Under the pieces are notes generated by a model that saw only the letters and a list, made by a program, of their open reading frames with translations, had not been told where the DNA came from and ran no database searches. Below are positions 25,268-35,743 of a stretch of DNA of 64,000 nucleotides, in pieces. The position numbers and the translations under genes were made by a program. Location of the stretch: NCBI GenBank assembly GCA_013396635.1, contig WBMW01005646.1, positions 62,001-126,000 on the forward strand, given 5' to 3'. The DNA comes from Penelope pileata (Eukaryota; Chordata; Aves; Galliformes; Cracidae). The first letter of the stretch is position 1, and each line of letters opens with the position of its first letter.

Positions 25268-26019
25268 TACCAATTACACCAACCCTTTGGAAGAGCACGA
25301 GCTTGGAAGAGCTGTTTGGACTGTGATGTCAGTGCACTCAGCAGACAGCCTCTCACCCTGGTGTTTGTGGTTTTCCTTAGTGCAGGAGTGGTTTGTGTCT
25401 GTGCACGTCCTTCCTGCAGCGCAGCAGACCTGCTCAGCCTTAGCCTGACCTGCTGCAGTGGGCAGATCCACTGGGCTGAGGTCAGTGGAATTTCACTCCA
25501 CAGAGAATCTCAACATCTGTGTGGCGTAGACCTTGAAATTCAGTCCAAGTTAGTCTGCAAAAGATGTTTTACAGAATATCCCTGCCAATACTTAGGTAAT
25601 AGGCCTTTTTTTTCTTTTCCTGGGCCCTGAATGTTCCCGGTGCTACAGAGGCAGTTGAACAGCGTTTGGATGGGCTCCTTCAGCCCTGGGGCTTTATGAC
25701 GCTCCAGTCCTCAGTATCACACTGTGTAGGCATGCCTCCCCACTTTCTGGTCAGATTCAGGTGCCATCACATGTAGGATCGAATTCGGAATTCTTTATTT
25801 ATAACCTGTTGGTTCTGTATTCTGTCCTAATTCTGCTTTTCCCACTGAATTAGATAACCGAGGAAAGTTGATGCTTTCAGCTCCTACTAACTTCCTTTTA
25901 CCTTTGGAGCTGTTGCTGCCTGTGGGCAGCTTGGTGCTACTCCTGGCCCACGAGGCTGCGTGCTCTGTTCAGCGGCCTGTTCTGACCGAAGGCCGAATGA
26001 AAACCCCGTCCCGTGGCAA

Positions 26020-26057
26020 CTCTGCCCAAGGCAGGGGAGTTGGAACTAGATGGTGCC
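26020..26057 (+). mobile_element. CR1-like fragment
   Basis: The words GGCAGGGGAGTTGGAACTAGATGG resemble, in parts, the conserved CR1 3' region (tgcccatggcaggggg followed by ttggaactagatga). Only about 40 bases are recognisable and the terminal repeat is missing. Orientation is plus. Confidence 0.4.
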
Positions 26058-29000
26058 ACTTTATGGCTAGGTAACAGACTCAATTGCTTCTAGTAGTGTT
26101 TGTTAGAAAAAGACTGTTGTTTAAATTAGTACAGGTTAAAATAACAAATGGGAAATTATTTGATTTTTTTCAGTTTTTAAATTCTACTTTCTCACAAAAC
26201 ATTTCTAGCTTCCAAAGGAATTTCACAGTCACCTGTAAATTGCAAGCACAAGTTCCCAGGGAGTTTCCCTAAGTAAAAAAATTTGCTGTTGTAGTTTCCA
26301 AGACCAAGTTTCCTAGGGAAAGGAAGTGCATCCACACTGGCAGAGCTACTGCTTTTCCTTGACTTTGAAAAAAAAATTCCAAAAGAAACAAAGCCACACA
26401 CACACTGAAAAGCAACATTAACAAGCCTTAGCTACCTCAGCATGACTACATTTTTAAATATTTGTTCTTTTTTCACTATTAATGCTACAGTTCCTCTGCA
26501 GCTCCCGACCACTGGGGTGTGACAGGAATGGGGTTTTGCCTAACCTTATTTGAAGAGGCAAGATTGTGTATGATAATTTTAACTTCAAATTTCTGGGGCA
26601 ATTACTGGATTATACTTCAGGCCTAGCTTCTGTTATGATGGTTTTGTTTCTCGTTCTGGCTTTATTTTTTTTAACTTTTTCCTCCCTTGAATCATCCAGT
26701 TGAGCAGCGATTAAGTAAACCAAACATAAGTAACATACGCAGCATAGATGCCAAAGCCTAAGTAGAATTATATACTCATTATCTGTGATTACTTCTGCTT
26801 AGCTAAAGAAACTGGTAGATATTTCCTTTCATAAATTCTAAATTGTATATTCTTAATGTTCTTGTGTATTATTGATACGATCAGCTTAACAAACCCCAGA
26901 TCATCCTTGTTGCATTGCATTCCCCTTTGCACCTGTAGCAGGCAGGGTGTGTTACCCTTGGGGTGACAGAAGGACAGAAGCACTAGCTGACTGTCATTAT
27001 TCCTGCAAAAAGAAGAGGGCTGCATTTGTCTGAACTTCAGATTTGCTGTTGATATTGACAAAGTGCTCTTTCTGCTAACAGTTCATGACTCATACTGATT
27101 GTGGTTCTTCGCATACAATTATGCCATGAAGTATCTCTCTAAGAGCTTCCATCAATCGCGTAACCAACTGCTTGTTGGCTTCTAACTCAATAACCCCTGA
27201 CAGAATCTCGTCATACAGCAAGTGAGCGTCACTTATCTCCCGTATGCTTGCTCACTGTCTGCTGGTACACAGTGTTTTTAAATGACAGTTCAACTACCTG
27301 TATCTAAAACTGACTCTCCTGAGTTTTCCTCTGAAATTGTATTACCTGTACAGGAAGGCTGTGTTACTGTTTTAGCAAGCCTGGAACCTGTCAAAATACA
27401 TCAACCCAACTCACAGTACCAAACCATATTGCTTTCTTTGTATCTTTTAACTGACTGTTTCCAAAACTCATGATACCTGTTATCTAGAAGGATCAGAGGT
27501 AGTTAAGCTGGTATTTAAATTCCACATCATAGGTTTGTTTAGTTCATCAAAGGAATATATCTGTCTCTGATGTGAAATACAGTAAGTATTTTTCAGCCAA
27601 ACTTCTTGCTGTTTTGCAAACAGAACATGGTTATCTATCTTTTTTTAAAGGCAGTAGAGAAATGTAAGGAAGATAAGGATTTAAGGACGGAGGCTTACTT
27701 CTGTCTTATCCCGAGGAAGACCCCTTTATAAGGCAGAGGCAGTAACACTGTGCAAAGGGAATTGTTTCATTACTGAATTGAGATCCAGCTCCTGTGGGCT
27801 CCGTTTGGCTCCTGATGAAATTAGTAACAGAACTCTTATCAATTAACAATGGAATTGGAATCAGGCTTTCAAAAGGCCAAACTTATCTCTGTAGTGCTTG
27901 AGAGTTGTGTAATTGTGCTACAGCCAAATTGAAATATTTTAAAAAGAATCTGTGCGTGGTACTTTTAGTTGTATAACTGCGATTAAGAACCCTCAAGCGA
28001 ATAAAATAGTCTGTGTCTGTGGGATGAAAAGCCCCAGAGATTGTCCCATGACCTTTCCTGAAAGAGGCAGGCACTGCTTTAAAACATCTGAAATCATGTC
28101 AGTTTCTGGAAATTTTGAAATGAAGTGCTGAAGTAGAAAATGGGGACATAATGAGGTATTACTTGAAATAAATTTTCCCTCCCTATTATACTAAGCACAG
28201 AACTCTTAAGTAGTTTTTCTTCCCCTATGTAATTTAAAAATAATCCAAACATCAGAGCAATTGCCTGTTTTAAAAATCTATTGTTGTTTCAGTGATGAAG
28301 TCATAATTACAACCAGAATTGTAAGCAAAAATAGATTCAGCTGGCCAAAATCTGGCCCAGGGGAGTTCTGTCCACTGATGATCTACGGTGAACTTCGTAG
28401 GTCACCAGATTCATTTGTTAGTGAGTGTGTGGATGGATAAGAGCAATATAAAGCTTTACAGTGTCTCAGGAGCATGTGTGGGTTATGAACTTCAGATACT
28501 ACCTTATTCAACTCCTATTCCTGTTGTAATATCAGTTATAGCTGATGCGTCCTTTGTTTTGAACTATTGCCTGTCAGATTAATTTACTTTCTGATGTCGT
28601 GAATTTTGACCTGATGAATATCCTAAAGCACTCTGCCTGTATAATTCATTTTCCTTTCTGCAGATATCCTTTGCTAATTCTCTCTTTGACCTTCTTTCTC
28701 TTCCTTTTTTTATTTCCCCAAGCAGAACTGGTTGGAAATCTTTCAAAATGTAAGTGGAAAACATAAAGATTTTTCTGAGATGCAAATGCTGTCCATTTCC
28801 TGACCAGTTCCACCATAGTCACCTTTCTTTTGAAATGTATTGGTATTTCCCATTTCCTCCCATTTATTTTAAAGTGATTTTTTTTTTTTTGCACTTTTCT
28901 GTCCTTGTTTGCCATCATCCCTGTCTGCAGTCACTCCCTGTGGGATTCTAACCCCATAGTCGTACACTTCCTCCAGGACCCTGCTTCTGTAATCCCTTGG

Positions 29001-29449
29001 CCTTTTCATTCTGTTTTTTGTGATTTTTGTTAAGGGATTGGGATCTGGATTATGTCCCTTGGGCAGAGCTTTTGAATCCAAATTAGAGCCCCTTTATGGA
29101 AAAGCAAACACTGGAGACTCAAGAGGGGGCAAGCCAGGGAGGTCTTTTGGCACATGGTCGCTCTGCTCCATGAGCTGTTGCTTTCCTGTTATTGATACTC
29201 TCTGAGAAGGAATAGAGGTAGATCTAATAACAGAAAAATGGGCATCTCAATTTAAATCCCATCTGTCAGAAGCCTTGTTCACTAATAACCTAGTCAGTAA
29301 GAATTCCATCTGAGTTCCTACCTACTCTGTCCTGTGTTTTTTCCCTTGGAGCAAGAATTTATTGGTGGCTGTATATGGAAAATGAAGAGCATGCGATTTT
29401 TATTGAGCCACGTTGCTCTATTAGCTGCCTAGTAAAATCAAGTAACTTT

Positions 29450-29830
29450 AATTTTATGCTAATTTATGATAATTTGGAGCATCTTTAAATGTAAATTTAC
29501 CCTAAAAATGACGAATCTGTCACTTAAAATGCATCACATGCTTCCTCGTAATGACTGATCTTAAGGAGTTGGTTATAAATTCACCTTACAACTAGTTTAG
29601 TATGGATGATTTCTTCTTTTAAGCATTTGGCATCCTCTAATGACAACCCCTGCAGTGGCAAACCATCACAGAGTAAATGCAGCTGGCTTGCTGCACAATC
29701 ATGAATGACATTGCATTTAGTTATTAATAATTGAAGGAGCATTGTGTATTCCTTCTGGGTTTTGTATATAATTTATGGATCATAAAGCTACTTGAAAATC
29801 TAGGGGAAAATGATTTTATTGAGCAAAAGA
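29450..29830. promoter_or_regulatory. AT-rich enhancer-like block in last FOXN3 intron
   Basis: The block is dense in homeodomain/POU-like words (TGCTAATTTATG, AATCATGAATGA, TTAGTTATTAATAATTG, CTAATGACA) without simple-sequence repeats. This texture is typical of conserved non-coding elements near developmental transcription-factor genes. Conservation cannot be seen from one sequence, so this is a candidate only. Confidence 0.22.
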
Positions 29831-31296
29831 GGCTGGCAAGAGGCTTTCCTTGCTAATAACTAGGTCTTCTATTATATACATTTATCTGAAAATACTGTAA
29901 ATAAGAACATTTGGAAAGACTGATGAATGCACTGCCTTTTAGCATTGTCCTGTCGCTGGTTCTCAGAAGCCTGTTTCTCACTGCAGTAAGCTCCGCAGAT
30001 AAGAGCACTGAGATGAATAGGAACTGAGGGATTATATACCACTCCTCTATCTTCCACCTTTAGCCTTACCTATGCAAAATGGATAATACTCCGCTGTTCA
30101 TTCTGTAAAGAAACCAGACCTGCGGTCCACTCCCTGAAAGCACTTTCCCATTTTTTAAGTAGAAACAGTAATACTCTGGCCACTGTGCCATTCCTCTTAA
30201 GAAATACTTGTGTTCAGTGTGCATTTAGGGAAAGGTTCCTAACCAACACAGTCATGAGTGTGTGAAAGCACTGTGGTGATAGCATGAAGGTGGCAGGACC
30301 AGATTTTAAAGCAGCTTATCATGTGATAATTAAAATAGTCTTGCTTATTTCTCCTTTCTGTTTTTACTGACAGAGGAGCTCAAGGCTGATGAACTGGCAG
30401 GGAAAATGATGATGCCTTTACTCAGCAATGAGCATCCTCTTCTCATTTTCTCAGTGGGAGTTCAGCACTGCACAGGGGCAGTCCCTCCTGCAACTGACTT
30501 GCAAGAATTGTGTTCTGTATCGTAAAGTCATTGGCAATGCTCTAATATTCTTCAATGCAGAAGGGAACACCATTAGTTTTTAAATACATTGTGCTGCACT
30601 AGTTCCCACAGCACTGAGTGCCATAAAACCAAAGAGGAAAATGACAACTTCTAAAGCAAAACCAGATTTTCTTCTCCTGTGTTTTTGAGCACGTTTTAAT
30701 ATTTTGTGGACAGCTAGTGTCTTAAGATTATATTGGTTTTAAGGTCGTCCATGATCTGATGACAATCAGCAATGTGACAGTCAGAAATGCCCTGTATGGG
30801 AGTTGTGCAGGTCCCAGCTGAAATGTCTCCTACCTGGGAACAGCAGAGCTGGGATAGAGGCTTTGAGGGGAGGCAAAGGCAGTACACCAGAAAGCTGGTG
30901 TCTCTTCCCCACATTTTTGGTAGTATCATTTAAAAAGGCTGGATAATATTTGTGCAACTCATCAGAGCTTTTTTAATATCTAGTAAATAAAACAATATGT
31001 GGGGTTTTTTCTTTTTTTTTTTAAGCGTAGCTCAGGGCTGTTCAGATATCACTTGTGGCCACCCTCCTTGCTCTCCTGCCTCTTGTCCTGCTACGTATCT
31101 TCTGCCCTGTTACACGTGTAGAGTCCAATCTGCAAGCAACTGTGGAAAGTCAGGCTTTGAAAGAGGCCTGCGTGGACACTGCTTTGATAGTCATCATTTT
31201 AAGTTACCTGTCAGTTGTTTTTAGCTTATTGTCTTTTGCACTGCAGCAGGATTACTTCTCTGTGGTTTTTAAGACGACTTCCATTTGCTTTTCCAG

Positions 31297-31846
31297 GAAT
31301 GGGATAACAAACTGCCGGATGCGGACAGAAAGCGAACAGTCGTGTGGCTCTCCGGTTGTTAGCGGCGACCCGAAGGAGGATCACAACTACAGCAGTGCCA
31401 AATCTTCCAACCACAGGAGCACATCACCTGCTAGTGACTCCGTTTCCTCTTCCTCTGCTGATGACCAGTATGAGTTTGCAACTAAAGGTAGCCAAGACAG
31501 CAGCGAAGGAAGTGAAGTTAGCTTCCAGAGCCATGAGAGCCATAGTGAAACAGAAGAGGAGGACAAAAAGCAAAATCGGAAGGAGACCAAGGATTCTTTA
31601 GCTGACAGTGGGTATGCATCCCAGCACAAGAAAAGGCAACATTTAATGAAGGCGAAAAAAGTACCAAGTGACACACTGCCTCTTAAAAAGAGACGTACAG
31701 AAAAGCCCCCTGAGAGCGACGATGAGGAGATGAAAGAAGCGGCAGGATCTCTCCTGCATTTAGCAGGAATTCGATCCTGTTTGAACAACATCACCAATCG
31801 GACGGCAAAGGGGCAGAAAGAGCAAAAGGAAACCACAAAAAATTAG
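31297..31846 (+). CDS. FOXN3: FOXN3 last coding exon, C-terminal tail and stop
   Basis: This exon encodes the C-terminal 182 residues, starting NGITNCRMRTES after the split arginine codon and ending KGQKEQKETTKN followed by TAG at 31844-31846. The acceptor TTTGCTTTTCCAG ends at 31296. In order come CGSPVVSGDPKEDHNYSS, a serine-rich acidic region ending in ETEEEDKK, the SGYASQHKKRQH block, basic nuclear-localisation-like clusters (KKRQH, LKKRRTEK), an acidic ESDDEE patch, and the invariant terminal block with AGSLLHLAGIRSCLNNITNR. It matches vertebrate FOXN3 throughout and its length is normal. Published work places interactions of CHES1/FOXN3 with the co-repressor partner SKIP (SNW1) and with menin in this C-terminal region. 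The frame is intact, so the gene looks functional. The serine run is slightly shorter than I recall for the human protein. Confidence 0.97.
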
Positions 31847-31959
31847 AACAAATCAATGATTTGTTTGAACTTAAAAAGTTTTGTTTCAGCACGTCAGGTG
31901 AATTCTAATGATTTGTGGCAATATCAGCAATTTTTTCCTCTTTTGTTTTTCTTTCTATT

Positions 31960-32035
31960 TGGTTTTGTTTCTTTTATTTTCTTTTTCTTTTTTTTTTTTT
32001 ATTTTTGGACCCTTAAGATTTTTATTTTTAAAGGA
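31960..32035. repeat. T-rich low-complexity tract in 3' UTR
   Basis: About 75 bases are dominated by T with interspersed C and G. In the transcript this would be a U-rich tract of the kind bound by ELAV/TIA-type proteins, though no specific site is claimed. Confidence 0.7.
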
Positions 32036-32331
32036 GATTGAAGCCATAGAACTCATACTGACACTCAGCTAATTTACAAAAGCTTTTCATTACCTGAAGA
32101 CAAAAAGTTAACAAAAAAAAAAAAAGCCAAAATCGCCATTGCTTTCTCCGGCTTGTCAAAAAATGCATGGTTGAATACGCAGTGACATCAACATTATTGT
32201 GATGGGAGTAAGATTGGGCACTCGGAAATCCCTCTTCTACTAGAAGAGATTGCATAATTTAGTAGTCATTCAGGCATGGCCCTTAAGAATTTTTTTTTAA
32301 TGGCCTTACAATTGGGTTGTAAGTGAATGTG

Positions 32332-32337
32332 AATAAA
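32332..32337 (+). terminator. possible proximal polyadenylation signal
   Basis: A perfect AATAAA lies about 490 bases after the FOXN3 stop codon. The downstream sequence is only moderately G-rich, so its use is uncertain. Confidence 0.3.
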
Positions 32338-33230
32338 GAGATTTGGGGAAAGAGAAGGCGTGCACTTCTCAACACCAACCCAAGAACCATCTAGTGGCAC
32401 TTGGATACGCTGTGCCATAGAAGTCTTTGGACAGCCACTGGTGGCAACTGCGCATCCCGTAATGCACTTGTGCTTCGTGTACTATACGTGGCTCCTTATG
32501 TGAAGACTGGTAACTTCAAGTTCTGGGAAATTTGAACTACGTATGCAATGGTTTTCAGTGAAATAATGAGGAGAAGTGGGGGGTGGCACTATCAATAGCA
32601 TTGCTAATCATTGAATTATGTCTTCTATATTAAATTAAATGAATGTTCAAAAAGCCATAAGCCCGAAGATTGGCACTGCGTGCAAAAAAAATCATAGTAA
32701 TAGGGAAAAACAAGCTATGTCTTCTAAACTGCCTGAGTGAAAAGCAATCAAGTCTAAGAAATTACAGTAGATATTAAGGAAGGAAATAAATCAGAATCAT
32801 TTTCTGTGGGTCAAATACTTGATCTAACTGGGGAAACAAAGCTACAAAACCTGCCATTAGTATTATTCTGTAATTTAAAAAACAGGAACACGTATTGGTA
32901 AACAGTGAAATTAAGTTCAACAAAGCAGCTCCTACACTGCCCTCAGAAGTGAGTGTGCAGTGACTGTCGGTCAGGATGCATCTGTGCAAAAACAACAACA
33001 GATTGCCAGATTCAGTCAGCGTAGCCAGCAGAAAAAAGTTGATCCACATTGCATGGATTCCTTTTGGGAGGGGGGGAACACAAAAAGCAAACAATTTTTT
33101 TTATTCAAAGATGACAAAGTTCTTGTAAGGTAAATAATGTATTTAGCATGAAGCATGAATTATTTTCATATAAATATAGAAAATAGAGAAAAAGGCTATG
33201 CCTCTAATTTTAAAGCCCTTAGGCTTAGAG

Positions 33231-33328
33231 TTTGGTTGGTTTATTTTATTTTTTTGTTTTTATTTTGTTTTGTTTTTGTTTTGGTTCTTTTTTGTTGTTG
33301 GATTTTTTTTTGTTGTTGTTTTTTTTTT
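33231..33328. repeat. T/G low-complexity tract
   Basis: About 100 bases consist almost wholly of T runs with TTTTG and TTGTTG repeats, inside the presumed FOXN3 3' UTR. It is likely variable in length between individuals and hard to align. Confidence 0.85.
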
Positions 33329-33491
33329 GAAGCAGGTGTTTAAGGTTTAACCTTCTTCAGGGACAAACACTGACTGTTGGGGAACTTACTCTGCAATATT
33401 AAAAAATAAAATCTTCATGCTCTGGTAGGGCTTGGATGGTTGAATTATACTGCCTTGTCTGCACATTCAGCCCCCTCTCCCTACTTCTCTT

Positions 33492-33530
33492 TAAAAAAAA
33501 AAAAAAGAAAAAAAAGAAAAAAAAATAAAA
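33492..33530. repeat. A-rich tract containing AATAAA
   Basis: Roughly 39 bases are A with a few G and one T. The AATAAA at 33524-33529 is followed at once by GTGTGTCC and then a T-rich stretch, so this could be an intermediate polyadenylation site giving a 3' UTR of about 1.7 kb. An A-rich genomic tract can also cause false internal priming of cDNA. Confidence 0.6.
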
Positions 33531-35412
33531 GTGTGTCCTTTCTTCGTCTGTACATGTGTAACATGACGCAATAATCTGAGGGCAAGTTTAGTAGTGAGTG
33601 TGTATGACAGAATCAAGAGAATAATGGGAGATTAATTGAGGAAAACTCTGTGATTTAATTCAGGAATAAGTTGACAAGAAAATAGCTTTGCTAATTTGCC
33701 ATGAGAAAACGAAGTTATTAAGAGCCTTACTGAGGTGTCCTGAGAAAAACCAGTGCTACAGAGGGCGTGATCCAGGTATAGTGCTTCTCTCCTGCCGTGG
33801 TGGTTGTCAGACGGGAGGTCCCTCCAGCCGAGGGAAGCTGTGAACAGCCTCTCTCACCCGGGTATGTCAGTTTGGCATGAAAAAAATCCACACTTAGAAT
33901 ATCCTAGAGGCAAGAAGAGAATCCCAGGAACTGAAAAGCCCTGCCACTTACCAGAATGAAACAGTCAGCTTCTATTACAGAATACAGGTTTATATCCCCA
34001 ACAACTGTTCCAGTCAGCAGCACCACCGAGGTGGATCTAGTTGACAGAGAGTTAGGGAAGGATCTGACTTCCCACTCAGCGGAGTGAAACGAGAGTTGCA
34101 TTTGTGTATGTGCAGTTAGGGAGTGGGAAGACCTAAGGGTGGGCTGGGCTGGGCCTGGCAGCCTTCCTGTGCTCCTTGAACGTTTTGTAATACAAAGAAC
34201 AGGACCGCTCTGGGGGCAGCACACCAAAATTGTGCCTCTCCTCCCATCTCACCCAGTGTGTCCCGGGATCCAGGACCTGCCTTGTCAGGGGTTGTCTGAC
34301 AGCTGCTGGAGCCCGGCACAACTGCCAGCTATGCAGATAAGGAAGGGGAGAGCCAAGGATGGTGTGGGGAGCAGCTCTGCGCTCCCCTGTTTGCTGGTCC
34401 TGGGGCTGAGGCACACAGGGCTGATGGCCACCGTATTACAGTTGGAGTAAGTGGATGCTAAATCCATTGGCTGCCATCAGCCCTCGAGATAAAGTTGGGG
34501 AGAACAGAGTTTTCTGTCAGACAGAGTGTGGAGATGGATGAGCCATATCTTTCTATCTGCGCAGAGCCCTCCTGGTGTGACTGGACTGGGACATTCCCAA
34601 GCCACTCAGTCCACGGGCAGTGAACCACACAGCCCTGCGCAAGAGAACCTGGTTCTTTGTTGTTCTATGGACTTTGGGGAGAGTCATCTGGAGCACAAAG
34701 TAGAACAGTACCAGCTTGTCGCCACCTTCACTCAGTAATGTGTGAGTTGTTCCATCCAGGAGGTCTTTTAATATATATCAGAAAGCAACATTTAAAAATC
34801 AAATTCATGGCAGAAAATGCACTGAGAACAGGGCTCAGCCATTTCTTTCCTCCAGAGAAAGCGATGAGGTTGTGTGCTGGTGGCAGATCCTGTCCAGTGA
34901 CAGCACTAACTCCAGAGCACTGTCACGGACTGCAGTACATCAGTGCGAGCACGATCAGTGTCTGCAGCACAGCAGGAACCACTCATCAGTGTGGACTCTT
35001 GGTGACTAAACAGATAATGACCACTACTTTATTTTAGAATCTGTAATTTTGCATAAATATCTAATTGGGCAGGTTATCTTTATACATATACACATATATA
35101 ATCTATTGAAGACGTCAACACCTTTTTATACTTGCTGGTAAACTTAAAATGTTGGCAAGCGTCTATTTTCATGTGAAATTTGTTGCTCCTGATCTGCTGA
35201 GGAGTTCACAGTTTGGCTGAGCACTAATGCCATCAACAGATGACTTCTGGAGCTTAAAACCAACTTTTATTGACGCTTCCTCTGACTATTGACAAGAAGT
35301 AGTTAATTTGGATTTGTGTAACATATTGAGTCACCGTTTAAAACATTTTTGCGCCTGGCTAACAATGGCAGCATTGTCAGAATCGGTAATTCTCCATCAG
35401 AAAAGATTGTTG

Positions 35413-35482
35413 TTTTTTTTTTTTTTTTTAAATAAGAATTGAGTGATTTCTTTTTCCAAAAAATAATATCCAAAAAATAATA
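35413..35482. repeat. T17 run and perfect 14-bp tandem duplication
   Basis: A run of 17 T (35413-35429) is followed by two perfect head-to-tail copies of the 14-mer TCCAAAAAATAATA (35455-35468 and 35469-35482). It looks like replication slippage in an AT-rich part of the 3' UTR. Confidence 0.85.
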
Positions 35483-35714
35483 TGTCAGCTCCTCAATCCA
35501 GTTGTCTCTCCTTTCACCGAGTCATGCCAAAACTGAGTGGTAATTGCACTGTATTACAAACTCTCTCACTTGCCAGGGATGAGGTGGTTTGGTTTTGCTT
35601 GTTTGCTGTCCTTACTAAGCCATGTGTGGGTGAGAAGTCGTAGAATCTCTTAACTTTCAATTTTCCTCACTCTGTCAGTATTGCCAAATGAATGGTTCTC
35701 CGAACCAGTTGGGA

Positions 35715-35743
35715 CTAGGGGAATCCCCTAGTAGGGGATCCCC
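35715..35743. repeat. nested palindromes built of GGGGA/TCCCC
   Basis: A 17-base palindrome with arms CTAGGGGA and TCCCCTAG around a single A (35715-35731) is followed after two bases by the 10-base perfect palindrome GGGGATCCCC (35734-35743). Alternative pairing among the four arms is possible. GGGGAATCCCC also fits the NF-kappaB consensus. In RNA it would form a short GC-rich stem. Confidence 0.8.

Larger units (their letters stand above)
20541..31296 (+). other. FOXN3: last FOXN3 intron
   Basis: This 10.76-kb intron starts GTAAGA and ends TTTGCTTTTCCAG at 31296. It holds a (GA)9 microsatellite (21533-21550), a poly-C run abutting a 24-N gap (23573-23596), an unusually long open frame at 22514-23251, a minus-strand open frame at 24781-25267, a CR1-like scrap near 26020-26057 and an AT-rich enhancer-like block at about 29450-29830. 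An open frame also runs through the last 240 bases into the final exon without an ATG; this is chance readthrough of intron sequence. Confidence 0.85.

Noticed and set aside
25770..25795. Two EcoRI sites seven bases apart (GAATTCGGAATTC), like a cloning linker
   Set aside because: There is no accompanying vector sequence and the flanks read as normal intron, so chance is the simpler explanation.
31055..31296. Open frame extending the last FOXN3 exon upstream with a hydrophobic, signal-peptide-like start
   Set aside because: It begins at GTG with no ATG. The acceptor at 31296 and the exact phase match to the 109-nt exon show that it is intron, and FOXN3 homology starts at 31297.
31387..31836. 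149-codon open frame antisense to the last FOXN3 exon
   Set aside because: It is a mirror of the coding exon. The sense strand has clear FOXN3 homology and the antisense frame has no family resemblance.
32395..32417. Small hairpin in the 3' UTR (TGGCAC / GTGCCA, 11-base loop)
   Set aside because: A six-base-pair stem is too short to be meaningful without conservation evidence.
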